Positions 35,366 to 55,652 of a DNA stretch of 64,000 bases are shown in pieces (the first letter of the stretch is position 1; every line of letters begins with the position of its first letter). The translations under genes were made by a program, and so were the position numbers. The notes beneath the pieces are model-generated. The model saw nothing but the letters and a program-made list of their open reading frames with translations, was not told the DNA's origin and did no database searches. Source of the DNA: Oryzias latipes (Eukaryota; Chordata; Actinopteri; Beloniformes; Adrianichthyidae); the NCBI RefSeq assembly GCF_002234675.1, contig NC_019860.2, positions 15,306,536 through 15,370,535 of the forward strand, written 5' to 3'.

Positions 35366-38300
35366 GTGCCCCCCCCTTACATTGGCCGGCCTTGAATCAA
35401 CACTCCGCCAACAACAAAATCAGAAATCATCAGAGTAAACACCCTTCTTTCTTTGAAAAATAATAATAATGATGCCTTCAGCATGCCAGCGAAGCTTTCT
35501 GATGTCCTTATCGAAAAGCGCTTCCCACTGCCTCCTCCTCCTCCTCTTCCTCCTCCTCCTCGGATGACTGCAGCCCCCTTTCGTCGCTTTCTTCTATCTT
35601 TATTGCCGGTCACATCCCTGCTTTTTCAGGAGGAAAAACGGTGAAAGGACTTTTGATTTGTCGTTTATACCATGGCGCCTTTCCACAGACATCTCTTTTT
35701 CTATCTGTACTTATGTCTCTTGATATCGATTATGCCTTCCATTTAAAAAAAAAAAGAAAAAGGGGGGGGCTGGTTTCCTTGGCGACCACAGAGCTAATTT
35801 TGGTGCTGTCGGATGAATCGTAGCAAAACTTGAAGGACAACGTGCCTGATCTTTTAGTCCGCTCGGTTTCCTGAAACCGTCATAATGCCGGGATCGTGTT
35901 CTAGTGTCGGATCTTTGCGTTTTGGCGGCCGCAGATACGCGCAGCAAGGCGGCAGCGGGCTTGATGAAGCTTGTTGCAGTATCTGCTGCCCTGCTGGGGT
36001 GTATCTGTGGGAAACGCAGGCCAGGGCTATGATATTTGCAGCCTATTCCACTCCTCCTTAACTGCCCCCCTCTGTTGCTCCTCCATCACACCCAGCTCTG
36101 CCTCTCCTCCCACCCCGATCCATTTCCTCGCATTTTTTAGCGAGCGTCACTCTTAACCACTCGCAAACTTAGATTTAACAGTTTTTCACTGCTAATACCT
36201 TTTTTATGCTAAATTTTCTCTAATTTTGTTTTCTATTTACACACGACTTCAAAATCGAGTACAACTACATTTTGAGGATATTTAGGGCAGGCAAAAGTCC
36301 AAACAAATGTGGTGCATGATGGGAAATGAGTCTCCCTGTAGCTTAAAACTACTAAATAAGATGTGTATTTAATACAATTTTCATTTATAAAAAGCAAAAA
36401 GACATTTAATGAACCAATGTGTCACAAAAAAATAATGCAGTGGGAGGTGGCTGTCTATATTGAAAATCTAGGACAATCCCACATGTAACCAGCAGGGGGC
36501 ATATTACGTTAGAACTTCCAGGTTTAAACATTTTTTTTGTTTTTTTTTACTTAACTGGGGTAAAAAAAGAAGAAAAATGCAGTAGTCATGAAATGTTACA
36601 CGAAACAAATGAAGAGGATTGCCTAAATCCAATATCTTTTGTTTAAAAGGCTAATAGCAAGGTAGGCTCTTTTAAAAAAATTATTTAAAGTAAATGTTTT
36701 GTCGCAGTAATTGGTTAGAATTCTATCAGAAAAGCTTTGAAATCTACAGATTTGTTCCTGCAGTGTGAGATCAATAATTAACCAGATACATTTTTTTCAG
36801 TCAAGGCATAACAAACAAGGGAACATCAAAATAAAAACTTACATTTCCTCATGATTGGATTAAAAAATAATGTACAAAAAAAAAGAAAGTAATTTATTTT
36901 ACTTTTTAAAAAAAATTTGGCAAGCAGTTTGTCGTTCCCTGAGATCACGCAAGTGACTACATGAATTGCGATTACAAAATAAAAGCCTGACTTGTCAAGT
37001 GTAAAATGAGCTTTTTCTTTTCAAAATAAAAGTGGCTCGAAAAAGAAGTGATGGAAATAAATGTAAAAATTTAAATTATATTTAAAATAACAGCTAACGG
37101 ATTCCGACCGTGTATTCAGAGTAGTCATTAGTGACTTGTACCAAACACTGTCAGATGAATGAATTTATCAGTTACAAGATAACAGGATAATAACCACCAG
37201 CTACGACAAACTCCAACCTCCTGTATGTAAAATAAGATTTTCCTAACAGTTTCCTGATTTTTCTAAAGACTTATTTTGGGGGTTAATTTTCATTTTTTTA
37301 AGCGTGACGATCCTACCCTGTAGTTTGTCGCAACCTTCCCATGGTACGTCCCCGACCAGAAAACAACGTTGTGCCAGAATTACGGGGGGAGGGGGGGATG
37401 TGTGATGTCGCCTGCAGGTTGGCGGCCTCTCCGACCCCGCAGCCGTCCTAATGTATTTCCTGTAGATGTCATTATTACTCGACCGTGCCTGCTACTGTGG
37501 GATAGGAATGTACCGGATGTGTAAATAGAGGCACAAAGACATGCATTTGAATGAGTCTGCAGTGGTAACATGTGACCCTCCTCCGCTCAGTACTGTGAAT
37601 AATTAACTATACGTGGCATATATGTGATCAAGGACGTATTGATGTATCAGACAGGAGTGTTAGTGGGTCTTCAGAGTTTTTAACCAGACAAAACATCTTC
37701 CATCTCAGGTTGTAGTGAGTAGGACACAAAGAGATTTATGGATTTCTAAGTTGACTTGCATATCTACAATACTGACCAGGATGTAGCCTCACAGTGGCTG
37801 ATTTGATTCTCGTAGCAAAGTAGAAGTAGAGAAGTGTGGATGTCTTTTGTTTAGTGTCTTCAGACGACATGAAAAGTGTGTACAAAGCTATGGAACATCG
37901 GAGTATTGTTCAGGAACACTGTAAAAGAACATGTCTACTGAAGCAGGTTGACACACGAGGGTGCATTTACTCACCATTCTGTCTTTTAAAACGTGTACAA
38001 AACAGCATTTTGGAGCGACAATTCCTTTGTTTGACTGTCCAGTTTATTGGAAAAACCAGACTGCCAAGTTCTTATACACCCTTCTGAGTGAGAAAATAGG
38101 CATAACTGAAGTAAATAAAGCATCTTTGATTGACTTGAGAAGTACATTCTTTTATTTTGAAGTGTGTAAATGTTGCGACAGAAATAGCAGAAACGCGTTT
38201 CCCCCTCGTGTTTCATTTGCATCACATAAGAACCCTCTTTGTCATGAATGAGAGCAGCTGATATATAAAAAGTGTCGATGCACTCAGCCCCCGATGGAGA

Positions 38301-41030
38301 TGTCGCAAGCACACAAAGAAAACGCACAACTTGGTTTCACATAGTGCATTTAAACTCAAAATCCTCAAACTCGCAGCTCATTTTCAGTCTGATTGTAGAC
38401 ATTCTCTATGTGACCTCAAAGATAACGCCACACACAAATAAACGGTAAATATTTCATCATTTTTACAGTAAACGGCAACTTTCAAAGGAGAAAAACATAA
38501 AAGAAAACTTAAAGCATAGATGGGGCCATTTTAAAACTTAAAACAATCCGTCTAAACACATAAATAAATCAGTTTGTTACTCCAGTGTATTTCGTTTAGA
38601 TGACCAATAAATAAATACAAATATTTTCTTTAACTTGGCAAAAACAGTCAAAAACGTATATTCAAAGGCAGGTCTTATGAGGTACTCTGACAACAACTCT
38701 TAACGCGGCAGTATTGCTTCTTTTGTGGTGGGGTGATGCAGCTAGCTCGAATGTAGCATGCTAATGTGTTAGCAAGAGGTGAAGGAGAAAACTCAAATTT
38801 AGCATGCTAATATGTCAATTAGAGGTGAAGTGGCCAACTTCAATTTAGCATTACAATGTTATTGGCTAGAAGTGAAGTAGCTAACTCAAACGTAGCATTA
38901 TAGTGTGTTAGCAAGAGGCGAAGCAGCCAACTCAAATGTAGCAAGCTAATATGTCAGCTAGAGGTGATGTGGCCAAGTCGAATAGCATTACAATGTGTTG
39001 GCAAAAAGTGAAGTAGCTAACTCGAATGCAGTATATGCTAATGTGAAAGCAGGATGTGAAGTAGCTAACTCGAACTTAGCACAGTGATGTGTTACCATGA
39101 GGTGAAATAGCAAACTCGAATGTAGCTCAGCAATACAAGAAATTTCTCAGCAGAGAAATCACCTTGAATTTTCTGCACGTGCTCCTTTAGGTGCATTAGC
39201 ATTAGCACGCAATAGCTAACACAAAAAAACCTGTATTACTACCCTTTTCACAGCAGTTATTACAGACTGAAGCAAAAGTGTAAAATCTGAAGGATGGCTA
39301 CTGCAGCAGCACAGAGTCAACAGCATGTTGGCGCCTTAGCTGTAACAATTTAGGTCCCTTCAAAAGCGCCACCAAACCAGAGTGTATCAGAGCGTTGGAC
39401 ATTCAGAGGATTGAGGAGATAAAGATTTCGTGTTCCATCCTGTTTTGTTCCAAAATTAAGGTTCTGCTGCACAAGATGAAAAAACACAAAGCTGCTGCAC
39501 AATAATCACAATCAAGAGTGGAAAAAAACAAATACATTTCAATCTCATCACTAGTTATTAGAAGATTGTTTCAGAAAACCCAAAAGAAAAGAAAAAAAAT
39601 AATTATTTAATCAAGTCATAAATTAGAGCAGAAAAAAAAATTTTGTTGCCATAAAAACTATTCCGTTTTATTTAGAATAAAGATCACCAAACAACTGTTT
39701 ACTTAAATTTATTTAACCTTTTTTTTTCTTTTAATTGCATTTGTTTTCATGATGTTTGTCTTTTTTTCAAATGTGTTTATTTATGTTTTATTTTTATGGT
39801 GCACTCAGAACATTTTGGTTTAACCACGAAAGGTCATTTTTTGGCTAACCAAACTGTTTTTTCTATCAAAATACTTATATGTGACAGTATGTCAATAAAA
39901 AGCATCAACTTTAGTTTTAAAACTTAAAATAAAAAGACAAAGTTGGAATACAACTAGAAATAAATTCAACATTTAAGGCAGAAAAAACACAATAAGATTA
40001 TAGTTTTATTTGCACAAAAGTCAGTTAAACCAAAAGTAAATTAAACTTTTGATTTAAAAAAATATTTTCCCTGACATTAATTGACTTTGACAGATTCATT
40101 TTTGGTTAATAATTAGGTGTTGATGCAAGCCAGAATCTTGTTCGAAGAATTCTGTTATCTGATTGGTCAGACTGTTGCCGGGTAAACCTAATTAGTATTA
40201 AATAAAATGAGCTGACAAAAAAAGAACTTTTTTTTATGTTTTTTGTCAAAAATATTTGTTCTTTTTCCTAAAATGTTATGTGTTAGCAATCTAGTTAACT
40301 TTATAATCTTTCAGGCATCATTTTCCACCTTTTTAACTTTTTTTAAGTTGTGTTAATTTAAAATTAAACTTGTGAAAGACTAGACAACAAAAATCCATTT
40401 TATACCCTTTGAGGATAGTAAAGAACAATACATGAACTAAAGTGAGTTAAAAAAGCAGTCAATTTACGGAAACTTTAGACATGAGGTCCTGAATCTGTAG
40501 TGCTTTTCTAAAACAGACATAATGCACAAAGCGGATAGTTCTGCTTTTTTGTTTGGTTTTATTACTCCTGCATTAAAATTAAAAGAACCGATTTCTCTCG
40601 AAATGGCACCATTCTGCAGTCGGACATGACAGGAGAAAGTCGGTCAAAGCGGGATTAAACTTTGTGAACCGCGGACGTTTCCATCGCTCCTTCCTCCAGA
40701 GTGCAAGACACACACTTTCATGTTTAAACGGCAATCATTTTAAAACCCCATGTCGTGCTTCGACACACACACAAATACACCCAAACAACCTGCACACCCT
40801 TCGGATCAAACCCAAATTTTCCCGGTGAGGTGCGGTGAAACCGGTAGGCTGTCCACGAGTCAGGCTCTTGGAGGGTGGAGCAACTGAGAGTTTATCATCC
40901 AGTGTGACAATCACCCCAAAGTGAGTCGGTAACCAAAGTGTGTGTAACATCCACGTGTTTGTTGCCTATACTTGTTTACTTGGTCGATGAAAATCTGCAG
41001 AAACACAAATCCTCAAGGAAAAAAGGGACT
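35366..41030. other. Convergent 3' region between fam117b and ica1l
   Basis: About 5.7 kb between two stop codons of convergent genes, so it contains both 3' UTRs. An AATAAA lies at 38112-38117 on the + strand (gtaaataaagc), a candidate end for a long fam117b transcript. A 46-bp tandem array is at 38738-39140. A CTCF-like word (ccagcagggggcat) is at about 36489. No protein-coding frame is convincing. Confidence 0.65.
38738..39140. repeat. ~46-bp minisatellite (about nine units)
   Basis: Unit approximately 'tagcatgctaatgtgttagc' + 'aagaggtgaagtagctaact' + 'cgaatg'. Starts near 38754, 38800, 38846, 38893, 38939 and 38983, then diverging. Lies in the convergent fam117b/ica1l 3' region. Confidence 0.9.
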
Positions 41031-50226
<9,196 letters not shown>

Positions 50227-50620
50227 CGCCGGATGTAGGACTTTCTTCTGTTCTGAGGAACACACACAAAAAATAAAAAATAAAATAAACAAGGAGAAGT
50301 TGGTAGAAAATGAGCTAAATGCGGAAAAGACAGCAGGCTGCGGACAGAAAAACGAGCTGCGGGCCTGAAAACTGAGCTGACAGCTGTTCAGTCCTAATCA
50401 GGTTACAGAGCGCTGTTCCAGCCCTGCCGAGGAGGGCTACAACCGCCGCGTAAAGCTGGCGAAACGGGAGCGGATTTAAAGTTGTTGGAGCCGGGAAACG
50501 ACTGTTGGAGACGGCAGGACGACGAGAGAAGAAGGGGCTTCTCGGTTTCAGCTCAGACAAAACGAAGAGAGACGTCACTACCACGCGCATATGTGTTGTC
50601 ATGTACGACCCAAACCCAGC
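50227..50620 (-). promoter_or_regulatory. ica1l: ica1l 5' UTR and probable promoter
   Basis: The start-codon exon begins at 50252 after a TTCCTCAG acceptor, so a non-coding first exon lies upstream. The GC-richer stretch at 50330-50600 ('ccgccgcgtaaagctggcga') is the likely place. No TATA box was recognised. Inferred. Confidence 0.4.
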
Positions 50621-53500
50621 AAATTAGCCAAATACAAACAAACGCGGAGACGAAGAAAAAAAACAATTAGAGCTTTTCTGCTAGCAGATGTTTTGCTAGT
50701 AGCAAGTCTTTAAGATACTGAAGCGACGGGAGGCAACATTACTCATTCTATTGGCATTTTTTGTCATATTTTGACAATTTAGGAGAATAATAACTTTTTT
50801 TTTATTCTACAGCTGCCTTACTTGTCTAGTTATCGGGCTAGGTAAGCATCCATTTAGCGTTGCCCTGCTAACATCTTCTGAGTCAGACTGAGAAACAGGA
50901 TGTGCGGAGAAGCTGCAGCTCCACACAGTCAACACTAGAGGGCGCAATCTGTTTGTCAAACAAAGATCGTGTAAATGAGATGAAGTGCTCTCACTTCACT
51001 TTTTATGCACTGCTTGACGAAATACCAATCAGTGTTTATGAGAACTGGACTGAGTGACACGTCGCTCCTTCGCGTTCCAAACAGGAAATATCCGCGGGGT
51101 CCAAAAAGTCAAAATTCCATTGACTTCAATTGAGAAATAAACTGCGATTACTCAGTCATTATATTTGTCAGAAGAACCTTTCTTACTCTAGTACTTTATA
51201 TGTAATCATACTATTAAGCTTGCTTGATTATAATTGATAAAAATTATGAGCGAACAGGCACTTAATAATAATTGTAACAATTAAAATAAGCACATTTAGA
51301 AGATCATCTCGCTCTATGCCGCAGCTTGTTTGTTTACAATGGAACTCGTACTTTTCTCAAAAGCTCCAGAGGTTTGGGAGTCCAATGAAACAGTTGGATC
51401 ACCCTGTTATGTAGAATATTGCGCTTCAGTTCCGTCAAGAAGTCCTTTTCTATTCCCTCAAGTATGGAAGCGATTCTGTCGCATAATTAAAAACAAATGT
51501 CAAAACCAGAAATGCTTTTTCATTTTCAAAATGAAGCTGCATTTTTTGACTCAACTTAAAATGAAAAAGCAAGCCACCGAAAGGCTTTTTCATTTTCTTC
51601 TTCAACACTGCTTATTCCGGCACTTAATTGACATTATAAAGAAAATGGTATTTGACATTTCATTTTCAAAAAGTTCTCTGGTAAATGTGTAGCAAAATTC
51701 ATTTAGAAATGTCTAATTTTACAATTAAAAAGGATCAACAGAATCAAAAAAGAGTCAAAAAATGCAGTTTCATTTTGAAAATGAAAAAGCATTTCTGGTT
51801 TTGACTTTTATTTTTAATTATGCTACATAATCGCTTCCATAGATCAGTGGGAGATTTTCCTGCAAAAATCATCCATGCCGTACATTACGATCAGCCCTGT
51901 TTTTAACCAGAAAGTGCTCTGTGGCTCTGCGTCAAACAAAAGCTGCATGTGGGAAATGTTTCCTGTATTCCTGAAAATCATTTCCAATCAGAAGGTCTGA
52001 ATGTGGTGACGTTGCCTAAGCCTGCTAGAAAGCCCTGCCGACACCAACTCAAAATCTAATTGGTTGAAGGACATTGATTTCCCATTAGGGGGCATGCAGA
52101 ACGGATAGTGAAGGCCTCTTTAGCTCTGACCATGGCCGTCAGCACTAGACGAAAGACCCCAAACGGTTGTTGCAGGCCGAATGGTTGTGGAACTTACACT
52201 GGCCCACCCTGTACGCGAATTACGCAGCCGCATAGGGCCCCGCCGTCAACCCCAGGGCCCCCACACTGGCGGGGGGGAAAAAAGGAGGGGGGGGTGTCTG
52301 GCAACCCATTTCATATAGCACGTCCGTACCAACGTGCGCTATAATTTTTGTGCAAATGAATGTTGTCTGCACTTTAATGCACTTTAAACTGTCTGCTGAG
52401 GAAGAACTGTAGAAAACATCCTTATTATGTAGAACTAAAACTGCTAAATACAAATAAGAAATAACTGTACCGATTTATAAATGAACGATAATTTGTGTAT
52501 AACTGTAAATATAAGCATTTATATACTTAATCTATTTTGTTTATTCATAATTTTCAAATTATGTTGACATCCATTTTGTTATCTTTAAAATTAGTACATC
52601 CATTTTGTTATCTTTTAAATGGGAACATTTATTTCCTATTTGTAATTGTCAGCTTTGGTACTTCATGCAAGATTTTAAGGCACACTCATTGTTAAAAGAC
52701 TAGCTGACTTGCTATACAGAGTAACAGCAGTTTTTCTTCTGAAATAAACCCGAAAATGCAGAAGGCACTAAATATGTTTTAGCAAAATAATTAAACAATA
52801 GGATAACATGAGTTAAAACACTTATCAGGCCGCCATTTACCATCAATGTTATTTTATTAGCTTTATCATTGATTATTGTATAATAATAGTACTTCATCTG
52901 TTGAAAGGGAAAACGTTGGTTTTTCTGCTGGTACATATGCGCACACACACACACACACAAAAGTGAAGCCACTTCTTTCCAACATTCTGCTTCCAGCGTC
53001 ACAGCAACTGTTATGTAAATTTGATTGGACTTTTTACTCTTTGATTTGTTGAAGTTATGTTTTTTGTGTTCCAGAGGCTCCAAGAGAGGCATGTAGGGAA
53101 GAGGACCCCACTGGATCCAAAATTCCTCCAACCTCAAATCCAATTGATATATATATAATGTATATAAATTTGTCATTCATAATTTTTTCTTTGCATTTTT
53201 AAAATTGGTTTGGCACCACTAAATGTACATCCAGCATGCAGGCAATAGACTGTATTGAATTCTTCAGCAGTAACAATAATGCAATACAATGCTTATGATA
53301 AAAGGTGCATTTGATTATACATCATGAATATTAACATATTTTATAAAAAATATGCATTTTATTAGGTATTACAATAATAGTGAGTACATTTATTTCCCTT
53401 TGGCTTCTTTATGTATATAATTCATGATACATAAACTCTCTCTTCTTGTTTGATCTTGTTTGTGTACAAATATATAGAATTAGTTTGTAGTATTTAAGTC
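50621..53500. other. Intergenic ica1l-wdr12, left part
   Basis: No gene. Contains a CTCF-like word 'cactagagggcgc' (about 50933), a 375-bp MITE (51465-51839) and a GC-rich patch at 52100-52300 of unknown origin ending in a G run. The remainder is AT-rich with a short CA repeat at 52929. Confidence 0.6.
51465..51839. mobile_element. 375-bp MITE with 88-bp inverted arms, TA duplication
   Basis: Left arm 51465-51552 (starts TGGAAGCGATT) is matched by the reverse complement of the right arm 51752-51839 (ends AATCGCTTCCA). Both are flanked by TA (51463-51464, 51840-51841), as for Tc1/mariner-type insertions. The arms contain the word 'aaaagcatttctggttttga' and its complement. The ~200-bp centre has no coding sequence. 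Transcripts would fold into a long hairpin. Confidence 0.8.
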
Positions 53501-53509
53501 AAATGGTAA

Positions 53510-54200
53510 CGACTTGTTCCCAACTTAAAATACGAGAGGGTTTGGGGCCGCCGAGGCACCTGCCCTCGACTGCCACCCAAACCACATTGCATCGGGCCCT
53601 TTTGAGGTCTCCTACGATGGGTGGCGGGCCCATAGGAGAGTGGTCCGACGTCGCTCCTTCGGGCTGGACCCGACTGGGGCCCGTGGGAAGAGCCCTGGAC
53701 ACCAGGCGCTCGCCTGTGAGCCCCAACCCCGGGCCTGGCTCCAGAGTGGGGCCCTGGTGATGCCAATCCGGGCGACGTAATTGGGTCCTTGTTCTTTCCT
53801 TTCATCAAGGGGTTCTGAACCGCTCTTCGTCTGGCTCGTCACCCACAGAGATAGGGTATAGATATTAGAGATGGGGTGACCCACGGAGAGCTCGGAGTAG
53901 AACCGCTTCTCCTCCACATCGAAAGGAGCCAGTTGAGGTGGCTCGGGCATCTGGTCCGGATGCCTCCTGGAAGCCTCCCTGGAGAGGTGTTCCGGGCATG
54001 TCCCACTGGGTGGAGGCCCCAGGGAAGACCCATGACATGCTGGAGAGACTATGCCTCTCGGCTGGCCTGGGAACGCTTTGGGGTCCCCCCAGAGGAGCTG
54101 GAGGAAGTGGCTGGGGCAAGGGAAGTCTGGGGATCTCTGCTTAGACTGCTGCCCCCAGGACCCGGTCCCGGATAAGCGGAGGAAGATGGATGGACATTTA
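53510..54200 (+). mobile_element. Composite non-LTR retrotransposon fragments
   Basis: GC-rich against AT-rich surroundings. The right part (about 53880-54175) encodes LRWLGHLVRMPPGSLPGE, WRDYASRLAWERFGVP and EELEEVAGAREVW, the C-terminal end of a teleost LINE reverse-transcriptase protein, followed by 'ggataagcggaggaagatgg' and a short ATGGATGG tail. The left part (53520-53770) is another common fish retroelement stretch with 'accaggcgctcgcctgtgag'. It is 5'-truncated and not functional. RTE/Rex-type is my best guess at the family. Confidence 0.7.
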
Positions 54201-54599
54201 TCCACACATTCAGCACAGATAGGCACACATTAATTTAGCAGTAACACAAGGGTTTCACTGTTCTCTTTTATGAAACTTTGTATTTTAGTTAAAAAAATTA
54301 CATCTTTAATTTTGCAATCAAACACTATTTGCTTTACAATATTTTATACATGAAAAGTCACAATGTAACAACTACCTTATAATTATTTATAAAAGAAACA
54401 GATTTTGGAAATCATAAAAGTTTTCTAACTGCACATGACTTAACATGCTGGTCTTTTTTGTTCCATTCTGATGCAACTTTATAGTTTGACCAATAGATGT
54501 CACTGGTTTCTGTGTCAAATGCTTCACAACCCTGAACCCTTTCAATACAATGTGACTCATTGTGGTTCAGATAGCTAAGGTTTCTCCATCACTTGGTGT

Positions 54600-55330
54600 C
54601 CACAACCCACACAAGTGTTAGTTAGTGCAGCTCATCCAGGAAGGCACATCAATGCGAGCTGTGGCAAGAAGGTTTGCTATGTCTGTCAGCATAGTGTCCA
54701 GAACATGGAGGCTCTACCAGGAGGCAGGCCGGTACATCAGGGGATGTGGAGGAGGCCGTAGGAGGGCAACAACCCTGCATCAGGACCTCTGCTTCCTCCT
54801 TTGTGCAAGGAGAAACAGGAGGAGCACTGCCAAATGTCCTCCAGCAGGCCACAAATGTGCTTGTGTCTGCTCTAACTATTAGAAACAGACTCCATGAGGG
54901 TGGTTTGAGAGCCCGTCGTCCACAGCTAGGAGTTGTGCTTCCAGCCCAACACCATGCAAAACATTTAGTATTTGGTAGAGAACATCAAGGTTGGGAAATT
55001 AGCCACTGGCGCCCTGTGCTCTTCACAGATATAAGCAGGTTCACACTCAACACATGTGACAGACGTGACAGAGTCTGGAGTCGCCGTGGAGAACGTTCCG
55101 CTGCCAGCAGCATCAACCAACATGACCAGTTTGGCAGTGGGTCGGTAACGGTTTGGGGTGGCTTTTCAATGCTAGACCTCATGTGCCTGGAGTGTGTCAG
55201 CAGTTTCTGCTAGACAAAAGTATTGATGAAATGGACCCCAGACCTGAATCCAACTGAGCACACGTGTGTCTTGGTCAATCGATCAACGCTGGGTTTCACC
55301 ACAAGCTATTTGACCGGAAATTTTTAGGTG
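54600..55330 (+). pseudogene. Tc1/mariner-family transposase relic
   Basis: The first frame (54625 on) has a helix-turn-helix segment ([32 protein letters not shown]). After a frame change near 54790 the next frame has TIRNRLHEGGLRARRP, FTDISRFTL with the first catalytic aspartate, and SGSVTVWGG. After a gap, PDLNPTEH with the final acidic residue lies near 55240. The region of the second catalytic aspartate is missing. Frameshifts and the internal deletion make it inactive. Terminal inverted repeats were not identified. Confidence 0.8.
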
Positions 55331-55652
55331 TGCATCATCACTGTGAATTATCACTTTTTAATCCACACCCAGCAGCCAATCCGAATCGAGTATTCACCCG
55401 GACCATGGTATAAATATATATTTATATATTTTTTAAATCCATAAGAACAAGTTTGCCTGAATGACACACCAGAGACAACACTTGAGCAAAAATTAATTTA
55501 TACTCTATTGTATACAGGAGAAAAACAAACAAAAATATGTCAGAGAACTGATAAGACTAAAAAAATAACAATGGCAGAGAGAGAAAAAAAATTAGGTAAA
55601 CTATAATTTTTTTGCAGTACTTCCATGTTGGCACTGTTGGGATGGGAGGTTT
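55331..55652. other. wdr12 3' flank
   Basis: AT-rich sequence downstream of the wdr12 stop codon, expected to contain its 3' UTR. I see no clear AATAAA on the minus strand close to the stop. Confidence 0.5.

Noticed and set aside
53612-54226. 204-codon minus-strand frame
   Set aside because: Antisense shadow of GC-rich LINE sequence whose sense strand encodes recognisable reverse-transcriptase C-terminal motifs.
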